Below, piece after piece: positions 55,847 through 64,000 of a stretch of 64,000 nt of DNA. The number at the start of each line of letters is the position of its first letter. Positions within the stretch are counted from its first letter, which is position 1. The notes beneath the pieces are model-generated. The model saw only the letters and a program-made list of their open reading frames with translations. It did no database searches and was not told where the DNA came from. The stretch is from JABMQB01 sp963666575 (lineage in GTDB: Bacteria > Bacteroidota > Bacteroidia > Bacteroidales > Prolixibacteraceae), in assembly GCA_963666575.2 (NCBI GenBank), contig CAXXYG010000004.1:113563-177562 (forward strand), read 5' to 3'. The position numbers were made by a program, and so were the translations under genes.

Positions 55847-58258
55847 ATGTTTAGAATATTTATTATTTCAGCAATTCGAAATTTAAGAAAAGATAAATAC
55901 CAGTCGAGCCTAAATATTTTGGGATTGACATTTGGTTTTGCGGCCTTTCTGTTTATAGCTGCTTATTTTTTTCAGGAGAATAGTTTTGATGGGTTTCATT
56001 CTAAATCGAATCAAATATACCGTGTTGTTACAAATGTAAAAATGGGTGAAACCATCGAAGATCTTTCAACTTCGGAGAATCCTATGGCATTTACTGCAAA
56101 AAAAGATTTGCCCGAAGTAATTGATGCTACTCGGATTTTTTATAGAAACAACGTAGTTGTACGGGTCGATGATAATAAATACCTCGAAAAAAGATTTTGG
56201 TATGCCGATGATAACGTATTTCAATTGTTTGATTTTAAACTTCTAAAAGGGGATAAAGAACAAGTCCTTACCAAACCCAATACCGTTGTAATAACTCACG
56301 CTTTTAGTTCTAAATATTTTGGTGATACTGATGCCATTGGAAAAACCATTGAACTGAATGAAGGTGAAATATATGAAGTAACAGGTATTCTGGATAAAAT
56401 ACCTGCCAATTCCCATTTGCAGTTCGAAATGCTTGCATCATTCTCCAGCATGGATTTTAGTATGGATTACGGAATACAACAATGGGGTAATTTTCGCGAT
56501 TTATACACCTATTTGCTGTTAAAAGAAAATACCAATCTGGTAACCATGAATAAGAAAATACAGGATTTTACTATTGGGTATTATATCCCCATGATGGAAA
56601 AAGTTGGAATAACATTTAATGACTTTGAAAAAAGTGGAAATTATGTAGTTCACAGCTTACAACCATTAAAAGAAATTCATTTAAATACTACATTTACCGA
56701 CGAAGCAATACTTCATGGAAATAAACAGTTGCTTTTTTCACTGGGCCTCATTGGGATTTTGATTATTGTGATTGCCGGCTTCAACTTTATTAATTTAAGT
56801 ACCGCACGAGCAACCTTGCGCGCTAAGGAAATTGGAGTAAAAAAAATTATTGGATCAGGAAGAGTAGAAATTGTCGTTCAGCAGCTGTTCGAAACTTTTT
56901 TACAATGTATTCTGTCGTTGGGTTTGGCTATTATTTTGTTGTCTGTAAGTTTGTCAATACTAAATACCTATGCCGAAATAAATATGCAGATTGCGCAGGT
57001 TTTTACGATTCGCGGAATTATTACAATTTTTGTGATTTTTGTTTTTGTAATTGCTTTAACCGGAATTTTGCCCGCGTTTACTGTGTCCCGTTTTAATCCG
57101 ATTGATGTAATTAAAGGTGCAATGATAAACAGGAATAGTAAGTCGGGTTTACGAACCATCCTGGTATCGTTTCAGTTTGTGGTTTTTATTATATTAATAT
57201 TTGCCACAGTAGTGGTAAAAAAACAAGTTGGCTTATTTCACCATCAAAATCCTGGTTTTTTTAAAGAAAATGTGTTGGTTATAAAAAACACAAATAAATT
57301 AAACAATAATCGAAAATTTTTTAAAGAAGAAATTTTAAAGAATCCATCAGCAGTAAGTTCATCTTACACTACTTCATTGCCTTCAATGTTTAATGGAGCA
57401 TCCAATCCATTCAGTAAAGCCGACGAAATAAACCAAATATTTCTGCTACGTGTTGAAGGCGACGAAGACTTCTTAAAAACTTTGAATATAAAACTTTTGG
57501 ATGGCAGGGATTTTACAAACGATGCCAGCAGGGAAAATCTTAGTGCCATTATAAATCAAAAAGCAGCCGAAGCTTTTGGCTGGACCGATTGCAATGATAA
57601 AATTGTATATGATTTTAACAATGGGGGAAAAAATTATAATGTTATAGGCATTGTTGAAGATTTCCACATTGAATCGATGCGTGAAAAGTTGGAACCAATG
57701 ATTATCAGGTATCAGGAATTTGGAGATTTTTTATCGGTGAGAATTCGGCCCGAAAGCACAATACAAATGGTAGAAGCAGTGAGTTCGCTTTGGCAGGAAT
57801 TAAACGGCCAGGCACCTTTCGAATATGCTTTTTTGGATGAATCGTTTGATAATCAATACAAACAAGAAGTTCGCTTTGGTAAATTAATCAGCTTGTTTTC
57901 AATGCTGTCGATTGTTATTGCCTGTTTGGGTTTGTTGGGTTTGGTATCCTTTACACTTACACGTAAACAAAAAGAAATTGGTGTTCGTAAAGTGAATGGA
58001 GCACGTATTTCGGAGGTTTTGGTAATGTTGAATAAAGACTTTGTAAAATGGGTAACCATTGCCTTTGTTGTGGCCAGCCCAATTGCCTGGTATATAATGA
58101 ACAAATGGCTCGAAAACTTTGCTTACAAAACCACTTTAAGCTGGTGGATTTTTGCCCTGGCAGGAGTGCTGGCATTAGGTATTGCCTTGCTTACTGTAAG
58201 CTGGCAGAGCTGGCGGGCAGCAACAAGGAACCCGGTGGAAGCTCTACGATACGAATAG
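55847..58258 (+). CDS. FtsX/MacB-type ABC permease P15
   Basis: 803 residues. N-terminal marker ENSFDGFHSKSNQIYRV. Both loops are close to consensus (RAKEIGVKKIIGSGRVE, KQKEIGVRKVNGARISE). Domain 2 has GIVEDFHIESMREKLEP. Full constant block WLENFAYKTTLSWWIFALAG. Ends VEALRYE with CGA-TAC-GAA-TAG and is followed by a family A and then a family B repeat. Confidence 0.93.
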   Translation: MFRIFIISAIRNLRKDKYQSSLNILGLTFGFAAFLFIAAYFFQENSFDGFHSKSNQIYRVVTNVKMGETIEDLSTSENPMAFTAKKDLPEVIDATRIFYRNNVVVRVDDNKYLEKRFWYADDNVFQLFDFKLLKGDKEQVLTKPNTVVITHAFSSKYFGDTDAIGKTIELNEGEIYEVTGILDKIPANSHLQFEMLASFSSMDFSMDYGIQQWGNFRDLYTYLLLKENTNLVTMNKKIQDFTIGYYIPMMEKVGITFNDFEKSGNYVVHSLQPLKEIHLNTTFTDEAILHGNKQLLFSLGLIGILIIVIAGFNFINLSTARATLRAKEIGVKKIIGSGRVEIVVQQLFETFLQCILSLGLAIILLSVSLSILNTYAEINMQIAQVFTIRGIITIFVIFVFVIALTGILPAFTVSRFNPIDVIKGAMINRNSKSGLRTILVSFQFVVFIILIFATVVVKKQVGLFHHQNPGFFKENVLVIKNTNKLNNNRKFFKEEILKNPSAVSSSYTTSLPSMFNGASNPFSKADEINQIFLLRVEGDEDFLKTLNIKLLDGRDFTNDASRENLSAIINQKAAEAFGWTDCNDKIVYDFNNGGKNYNVIGIVEDFHIESMREKLEPMIIRYQEFGDFLSVRIRPESTIQMVEAVSSLWQELNGQAPFEYAFLDESFDNQYKQEVRFGKLISLFSMLSIVIACLGLLGLVSFTLTRKQKEIGVRKVNGARISEVLVMLNKDFVKWVTIAFVVASPIAWYIMNKWLENFAYKTTLSWWIFALAGVLALGIALLTVSWQSWRAATRNPVEALRYE

Positions 58259-58320
58259 TGTGTAGAGATTAGATCCCGATGGTGAGGCGTATCGGGGTGG
58301 ACGCACTTCAACATGAATAA
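58259..58320 (+). repeat. Family A repeat copy 8 with displaced gene end
   Basis: Hairpin ATCCCGAT / ATCGGGGT at 58273-58298 around a GTGAGGCG loop. The displaced end 58297-58320 reads V-D-A-L-Q-H-E-stop, mildly decayed. Confidence 0.8.
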
Positions 58321-58419
58321 GTCTTGGCATTTGATTAAATGATGAATTTAAAAACTATGATTTTGGAAAGGAAGATAATCAAAATCCAGCGGGTAATCAG
58401 GACAATCAAAGTTCCGGAT
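58321..58419 (+). repeat. Family B repeat copy 6 (short, non-coding)
   Basis: Begins GTCTTGGCATTTGATT and ends AATCAAAGTTCCGGATA. To its right only a vague remnant of a gene end (GTGGATGGAGGTTTTGAA) is left. Confidence 0.6.
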
Positions 58420-58462
58420 AAGTGGATGGAGGTTTTGAATCATAAATAATTAAAAAATACAG

Positions 58463-60850
58463 ATGAATTTTTATTACACGATAAAATTATTTTTTCGAAT
58501 TGTCTTAAAACATAAAAGGCATTTTTTAATAAATGTCGGAGCACTGGCAATTTGTATTGCCGCTTCTACAATCATTATCTCCTATATCTATTCTCAGAAA
58601 AGCTATGATTCTTTCCATGAGAAAAAGGAAAGGATTTACCGCGTAATAAACGTCCGTAATTATCCCACAAAAATTGATAAAAGTGCCGGCTGTATTGAAG
58701 TAGCTGGGCCCGAAATGAAAGCCACTTTCCCTGAAGTTGAAGAGTATGCTCATTGTGTCAGGCGGAAGCAAATTATTAGGAAAGATGAACAGCAATATAA
58801 GGAGCCCAATATTTATTATACAACTCCTTCGTTCCTGAAAATATTTACGTTCCCCTTTGTGAAAGGAAATCAAACCGATTACCTCACTAAACCGTTTACC
58901 TGCCTGATAAGCGAAAAAATGGCCGAAAAATATTTTGGCAATGAAGATCCTATTGGCAAACTACTCGATTTTGTGTACGAAAAGCCAGTTCAGATTGAAG
59001 GCATTATAAAAAATGTTCCTGCAAATTCCTATTTCAATTTTGATATTCTGGTTTCCTATTCAACCATTCATAGCCTTGGATATTGCGAGAGTTGCAACAA
59101 TAAAAATACGTACCTCCTCCTTGCTGAAAAAGCTGATGTAAAAAGCCTGGAGGCAAAGTTCCCATCATTAATTAAACGGATTCATCCAAATGATGAATTT
59201 AAACGGGATTATTTGCTTCAGCCACTTTCTGATATTCATTTAACTACCATTTATCGTTTTGAGATAGGTAAAACAGATAGTGGTAAAATTTTGTCGTATC
59301 TGGGGTTAATAGCCATTCTGATTTTATTTATTTCATGGTTTAATTACATCAGTGTAAATACTATTATTTCGCTGAAAAGGTTAAAAGAAAATGGTGTAAA
59401 GTCTATATCGGGGGCTAATACTGGTAATATATATTTTCAATTGTTTATTGATTCATTCCTGGTTTCTCTATTAGCTACCGGAATGGGGTGTTTTTTGGCA
59501 TTCATGGCCCTGCCCGCATTTTATGGATTGTTTCATATCGATTATTTTGTAATTCCAACTCAAGCGATTTTAATATTGAGTGGAGTTGTATTCATCGGTT
59601 CAATAACAACAAGCCTTTTCCCTTTTTTGATCTTTAAAAAAATAAAGGCGGTTAATGTATATAACCTTTTTAAACAACATAAAACCAAATCGGCAGTGTC
59701 CCGCACAGCTTTCCTGATTGCTCAAAATGTGATTGCCATATTATTAATCGCTTTTTCGGTTTTAACCTACCAGCAATATAAGTTTATGGTAGATGCCGAA
59801 TTGGGATTTAATGCCAATAATTTATTGGTTGTAAACAATAATATTTCACAATCGGGCTTTAAAAATCCCGATAAGCTTTTCCTTGAAAAATTAATGGCAT
59901 ATCCCACCGTTGCTGAGGTAGGTTTTACCTCCTATTTAATGGGATCAGAGAATGGTGATGTTGGTGGCGGGTTCCGCCTCGAGGGAAAAGATATTGACAA
60001 GAGTATTCAGGTATATGAAGTGGCAGTTTCGGGCAATTTTTTTGATTTAATGAAAATTAAAACTCTAGTGTTAAGCGATGAATTAAAACTGAACTCAGCC
60101 CCTGTTTTTTTCGATGGAAACAGAAGTAATGACATATTCCTGAATGAAACAGCTGTAAAACAATTAGGCTTTGAAAAAAATGAGGATATTTTAGGTAAAA
60201 CCATCATCAGGGAAGATTATAAATTGGGGGTTGTTGCCGGGGTAGTGAACGATTACCACCAAACATCGCTCGACAGGCCTATCCAGCCAACCTTTTACCA
60301 GCAAAAAAACTGGTCGAGGTATTTCCTCATAAAAATTCAACCCGGAACCACTGCCGAAACACTTAGTATTATTAAAAAAGAGTATAAAAAAATTGCCCCA
60401 ACAGGTTTATTCGAATACTATTTTTTGAACGACCACTACGAAAAACAATACACCAGTTATACCAGCTTTTTGCAGATAATATTACTGTTTACATTATTGG
60501 CTATTATTATTAGTTGTATTGGTATGTTTTCGCTGGCCCGATATATTATCCTAATCCGCGAAAAAGAAATTGGCATTCGCAAAGTTAATGGTGCCACGGT
60601 TTATGGCATTCTGGCACAACTAAACTCCGGGCTAATGATATGGGTTGTACTAGCTTTTGCAATTGCTACTCCCATCGCATATTTTGCCATGCACAAATGG
60701 CTTGAATCATACGCATATAAAACAAATTTAAGCTGGTGGATATTTGCTGCAGCCGGAGTATTGGCTTTTGGGATTGCCCTGCTAACTGTTTCTTTTCAAT
60801 CATATAAAGCGGCAACCCGCAATCCGGTAGAGTCACTGAGGTATGAATAA
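58463..60850 (+). CDS. FtsX/MacB-type ABC permease P16
   Basis: 795 residues. N-terminal marker QKSYDSFHEKKERIYRV. The first loop is strongly degenerate (RLKENGVKSISGANTGN), the second consensus (REKEIGIRKVNGATVYG). Domain 2 has GVVNDYHQTSLDRPIQP. The end is a variant: WLESYAYKTNLSWWIFAAAG, then FQSYKAATRNPVESLRYE. Ends in the AGG form without repeats, 36 bp before P17. Confidence 0.93.
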   Translation: MNFYYTIKLFFRIVLKHKRHFLINVGALAICIAASTIIISYIYSQKSYDSFHEKKERIYRVINVRNYPTKIDKSAGCIEVAGPEMKATFPEVEEYAHCVRRKQIIRKDEQQYKEPNIYYTTPSFLKIFTFPFVKGNQTDYLTKPFTCLISEKMAEKYFGNEDPIGKLLDFVYEKPVQIEGIIKNVPANSYFNFDILVSYSTIHSLGYCESCNNKNTYLLLAEKADVKSLEAKFPSLIKRIHPNDEFKRDYLLQPLSDIHLTTIYRFEIGKTDSGKILSYLGLIAILILFISWFNYISVNTIISLKRLKENGVKSISGANTGNIYFQLFIDSFLVSLLATGMGCFLAFMALPAFYGLFHIDYFVIPTQAILILSGVVFIGSITTSLFPFLIFKKIKAVNVYNLFKQHKTKSAVSRTAFLIAQNVIAILLIAFSVLTYQQYKFMVDAELGFNANNLLVVNNNISQSGFKNPDKLFLEKLMAYPTVAEVGFTSYLMGSENGDVGGGFRLEGKDIDKSIQVYEVAVSGNFFDLMKIKTLVLSDELKLNSAPVFFDGNRSNDIFLNETAVKQLGFEKNEDILGKTIIREDYKLGVVAGVVNDYHQTSLDRPIQPTFYQQKNWSRYFLIKIQPGTTAETLSIIKKEYKKIAPTGLFEYYFLNDHYEKQYTSYTSFLQIILLFTLLAIIISCIGMFSLARYIILIREKEIGIRKVNGATVYGILAQLNSGLMIWVVLAFAIATPIAYFAMHKWLESYAYKTNLSWWIFAAAGVLAFGIALLTVSFQSYKAATRNPVESLRYE

Positions 60851-60886
60851 TTTAAATTTTAGAATGAACCGAATCATTAAAACATT

Positions 60887-63295
60887 ATGATCAAGATTTA
60901 TTTAAAAACTGCACTTCGAAGTATATGGAAAAGTAAAATAATCTCGCTAATTAACATTTTAGGATTAGCCCTGGGTATTACCGTATGTCTGATTATTTAC
61001 CAGTATGTTTCATTTGAATCAAGTTATGATAAGTTTAATGAGCATAAAGAACAGCTTTACCGTATTGAACGTGACCCGTTTTGTACCATTGCACCATCGT
61101 TTGTTCCCTTAATAAAAAACGATTTTCCTGAGATTGAGGAAATAGCCCGAATGACTGCTCCATTTAATGCCTATGTTAAAAGTAACAATGTAACTTTTAT
61201 TGAAAAAAATATTTGTTTTGCTGAGGCTGATATTTTCAAAATTCTGACTTTTAATTTTATAGCTGGTAATCCTGAAAATGCATTAAATATAGGCCAGGCA
61301 GTGATAACTAAATCAATGGCCCAAAAATATTTCGGGAATGAAAATCCATTGGGAAAAAAACTCATTGCAAATGAAAATCTTCATTTTACTGTATCAGCAA
61401 TAATCGAAGATTATCCCGATAATTCACATTTAAAATGTGATTTTTTGTGTTCATACCTGTCGCTTCGAAACAATTCTGTGGATATTGAAAATGATTATTT
61501 CCTGGGGGAAAATAATTTTTCAGATAATGTTGTTTTGGCTTATATGAAAATTAATAAAAACTCCAACATACATGACATTGAATCAAAGATGCCGGCATTT
61601 ATCGACCGTTATATTCCTTCGGGTCAAGATGCCCAGGGATTGGATGTCCCTGCCAGTGCGAATATAAATTTTACACTTAATAAAGTTGAAGATATTCATT
61701 TGTTTTCGCATAAATTAAATGAAGTTAGGACCAATAGTGATATTAGTTATATTTACCTCTTTTCAATTCTGGCATTTTTAATAATTGCAATAGCTTGTAT
61801 TAACTTCTTCAACCTGTCAACTGCCACAATCGATAACAGGTTCAACGAAATTGGAGTTAAAAAGGTGTTTGGAATTAAAAAACAAGGCATTTATTTTCAA
61901 TTCTTAATCGAATCGTTTTTGTTAATTTTTGTATCAACTATAATTGCTGTAATTGTTAATCACTTAGCCATTCCATACTTAAAATCATTCCTTGGAATTA
62001 GTAACGAAATAAGATTAATTCAACCACTAACTTTTTATTTAACACTTCTGTTTTTGGTGTTGGTTTTAAGTGTGATAACCGGTATTGTGCCAGGTCGGTA
62101 TCTGGCCCGGATGAAGCCGATAAAAATACTGAAATTAAAATCATCGTTTAAAACAGGGCATGTAAAATACAGAAACCTGTTAGTGGTATTTCAGTTTGTT
62201 ATTGCTATCGGATTGTTCATTTCTACAGGTACCATTTACAAACAAATGAAATTTATTAATAACAAGGAACTCGGAATAAATAAGGATAATATTGTTTTGA
62301 TTCCGGCACAGAATGAGATAATTAATAATTGGAACAGCATTTACCAACAATTACTTGCAAATTCGGATATTTCTGAAGCATCAATATCAAAAGGCACCAT
62401 AGGTGGACGATTGTTAGATGCCCCCGGATTAAGCTATAAACTGGATGGGGCCTGGATAAACTGGCCAAGCAAAATACCACATATAAGAACAGACTTCAAT
62501 TTTTTTAAAACCTATGGAATAAAGGTTATCGCCGGCCGTGATTTTAATTCTGAAATAACAGCCGATAATGGAAAAGCTTTTATTTTAAATGAAACGGCAG
62601 TAAAACAAATTGGGATTACTAATTATAACGATATAATTGGGAAACAAATAAGGAATGGAAATGTAACAGGTGAGGTTATTGGTGTGGTGAATGATTTCCA
62701 CTATGAGTCGTTACATTCTGAAATTATTCCAATGGTAACTTATGTGTCGTTAAATGCAGCCAATACTCTTTCAATAAAAACAAATCAGGCATCAATAAAT
62801 AGTACCATCGGTTTTATTAAAGATGTATTGGATAAATACCATACCGATTATCAGTTTACATATAGTTTTTTTGATACCCGTTTAGCCGATCAGTATAAAA
62901 ATGAAAGTAATATGATGTTGTTAACAACGTACGCTTCGGTTTTTGCCATATTCATTGCCGGATTAGGATTATTAGGGCTGTCCTTATTTTTTACCGAACG
63001 GAAAACCCATGAAATCGGCATCAGAAAAGTGAACGGGGCTAAAATTTCGGAAGTGATGAAAATGCTGAACAAAGACTTTGTAAAATGGGTAGCTATTTCA
63101 TTTGTAATAGCAGGGCCCCTTGCCTGGTATGCCATGGACAAATGGCTCGAAAATTTTGCATATAAAACCGGTTTAAGCTGGTGGCTGTTTGCCCTTGCCG
63201 GATTATTGGCATTAGGAATAGCGTTACTTACGGTTTCTTTCCAATCGTGGAAAGCAGCTGTAAGGAATCCGGTGGACGCCCTTCGATACGAGTAG
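60887..63295 (+). CDS. FtsX/MacB-type ABC permease P17
   Basis: 802 residues. N-terminal marker ESSYDKFNEHKEQLYRI. Loops are RFNEIGVKKVFGIKKQG and KTHEIGIRKVNGAKISE. Domain 2 has GVVNDFHYESLHSEIIP. Constant block WLENFAYKTGLSWWLFALAG. It ends VDALRYE with CGA-TAC-GAG-TAG and a family A repeat. Confidence 0.93.
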   Translation: MIKIYLKTALRSIWKSKIISLINILGLALGITVCLIIYQYVSFESSYDKFNEHKEQLYRIERDPFCTIAPSFVPLIKNDFPEIEEIARMTAPFNAYVKSNNVTFIEKNICFAEADIFKILTFNFIAGNPENALNIGQAVITKSMAQKYFGNENPLGKKLIANENLHFTVSAIIEDYPDNSHLKCDFLCSYLSLRNNSVDIENDYFLGENNFSDNVVLAYMKINKNSNIHDIESKMPAFIDRYIPSGQDAQGLDVPASANINFTLNKVEDIHLFSHKLNEVRTNSDISYIYLFSILAFLIIAIACINFFNLSTATIDNRFNEIGVKKVFGIKKQGIYFQFLIESFLLIFVSTIIAVIVNHLAIPYLKSFLGISNEIRLIQPLTFYLTLLFLVLVLSVITGIVPGRYLARMKPIKILKLKSSFKTGHVKYRNLLVVFQFVIAIGLFISTGTIYKQMKFINNKELGINKDNIVLIPAQNEIINNWNSIYQQLLANSDISEASISKGTIGGRLLDAPGLSYKLDGAWINWPSKIPHIRTDFNFFKTYGIKVIAGRDFNSEITADNGKAFILNETAVKQIGITNYNDIIGKQIRNGNVTGEVIGVVNDFHYESLHSEIIPMVTYVSLNAANTLSIKTNQASINSTIGFIKDVLDKYHTDYQFTYSFFDTRLADQYKNESNMMLLTTYASVFAIFIAGLGLLGLSLFFTERKTHEIGIRKVNGAKISEVMKMLNKDFVKWVAISFVIAGPLAWYAMDKWLENFAYKTGLSWWLFALAGLLALGIALLTVSFQSWKAAVRNPVDALRYE

Positions 63296-63355
63296 AGAAG
63301 TAAAGACATCCCAATAGTGAAGCGTTTCGGGATGCATCTACTGAGGTATGAATAA
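63296..63355 (+). repeat. Family A repeat copy 9 with displaced gene end
   Basis: Imperfect hairpin CATCCCAATA / TTTCGGGATG (63307-63334) with loop GTGAAGCG. The displaced end 63332-63355 reads H-L-L-R-Y-E-stop. The unit is the standard 60 bp between stop codons. Confidence 0.8.
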
Positions 63356-63372
63356 AAAAAAATAAAATAGTT

Positions 63373-64000
63373 ATGATACGATTTAAGATTAAAATGGCAA
63401 TTCGTAATTTGTTGAAAGACAAAATTAACGGAGCTCTTTTAATAGGAGGTTTTGCTATTGGGTTTACTGCCTTTATTCTTATAGGCTTGTTTTATATATC
63501 AGAACAGAGAGTAAATATGGTTTTTGAAAACCACAAGAATATTTACAGGATTATTGATTTAAAACAAAACAGTGTCAACCTCGATTACGATTTGTACCCT
63601 GTTCTGGGAGAAGAATTCCCTGAGATTGTGAATTCGTGCCCCATGGAATATGTAGGCGGGTTTGCAATTACTGTTAAAGATTCTGAATTGGATTTTAGTG
63701 CCCAGCTCGACCAAATTATAACTACCACCAGTAATTTTTTCGATATGTTTTCGGTTGATGTGGTTTCGAGCCTTTCCGGTGAACCTTTTGCGGATGATAA
63801 ATCAATCGTAATAACCGAATCTGTGGCTGAAAGAATGTACGGCACCGTAAATCCACTGGGGCGTACATTAAAAGCCGATTGGTTTGAAGGGACAATTTCA
63901 GCAATTATTAAGGATTTACCGTCCTCAGCCAGTTTTAAAGCCGAATTAATTTTAAATACTGCCAGCGAAGATTTTCGTTTGTCACAATCATGTAACGATG
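63373..64000 (+). CDS. FtsX/MacB-type ABC permease P18 (partial, cut by the window end)
   Basis: The first 209 residues are visible. They start MIRFKIKMAIRNLLKDKING, then TM1 (ALLIGGFAIGFTAFILIGLF) and the opening of periplasmic domain 1 (EQRVNMVFENHKNIYRI, FFDMFSVDVVSSLSGEP, SIVITESVAERMYGTVNPLG). The frame is open to the window edge. The array therefore continues to the right. Confidence 0.9.
   Translation, partial: MIRFKIKMAIRNLLKDKINGALLIGGFAIGFTAFILIGLFYISEQRVNMVFENHKNIYRIIDLKQNSVNLDYDLYPVLGEEFPEIVNSCPMEYVGGFAITVKDSELDFSAQLDQIITTTSNFFDMFSVDVVSSLSGEPFADDKSIVITESVAERMYGTVNPLGRTLKADWFEGTISAIIKDLPSSASFKAELILNTASEDFRLSQSCND

Noticed and set aside
17703..63295. Array considered as an inversion or shufflon-type switching locus
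   Set aside because: All genes are on one strand. No site-specific recombinase gene and no inverted recombination sites between gene bodies are visible in the window. Homologous conversion of the 3' ends is a better fit, though a recombinase outside the window cannot be excluded.
24953..63355. Family A copies considered as ordinary intrinsic terminators
   Set aside because: No T-run follows the stems, and each is followed by a second copy of a coding end instead. They fit a repeat element better.

Overview
The window looks like the chromosome of a Bacteroidota bacterium, probably near Marinilabiliales/Prolixibacteraceae (that rank is an inference). The grounds are AT-rich sequence, lack of strong Shine-Dalgarno sites, a DUF6249-type membrane protein beside an ECF sigma factor, an HU-related histone-like protein, a GxxExxY protein, a four-helix-bundle (S23/IVP-type) protein, futalosine-pathway menaquinone synthesis, and very large FtsX/MacB-type permeases. 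I saw no rRNA, tRNA, CRISPR array or phage gene.

Positions 1-13423 are ordinary chromosome: the tail of an unidentified gene, an unknown membrane-anchored protein, a DEAD-box RNA helicase, an Lrp/AsnC regulator, an MscS-type channel, an M64-type secreted metallopeptidase, a DUF6249 protein, an ECF sigma factor with a likely anti-sigma partner, a YhhN-family protein, ADP-heptose epimerase (hldD), futalosine hydrolase (mqnB) and GTP cyclohydrolase I (folE). A sensor kinase and an NtrC-type response regulator follow as an overlapping pair on the minus strand.

Positions 13424-17635 hold the start of an export operon that faces away from the regulator gene. A good sigma-54 (-24/-12) promoter candidate lies at 13736-13751, then a TolC-type outer membrane protein, an HlyD-type membrane fusion protein, a four-helix-bundle gene flanked by imperfect inverted repeats (a probable small insertion), and one LolD/MacB-type ATPase.

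Positions 17703-64000 are the striking part: at least 18 consecutive same-strand paralogous genes (called P1 to P18 here) for about 790-residue, 8-TM FtsX/MacB-type permeases. All lie downstream of that single ATPase, and the array runs off the window. Their periplasmic domains are highly divergent, while the last 90 or so residues are nearly constant in most copies, even at DNA level. P9 is split by one extra A in an A7 run. A DUF4097-like beta-repeat protein, an HU-like DNA-binding protein and a GxxExxY protein are interspersed. A terminator-like hairpin and a 0.9 kb gap after P10 divide the array into two blocks.

The spacers hold two families of small repeats. Family A (nine copies) is about 60 bp with a hairpin and sits at permease stop codons. 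It appears to bring its own codons for the conserved Ala-Leu-Arg-Tyr-Glu-stop end and to push the older gene end downstream. Family B (six copies) has terminal inverted repeats and begins right after a permease stop codon; one copy carries the GxxExxY gene, and most are followed by an orphan copy of a permease 3' end. My working hypothesis is one sigma-54-controlled tripartite exporter with a single ATPase and a large, recombining set of alternative permeases.
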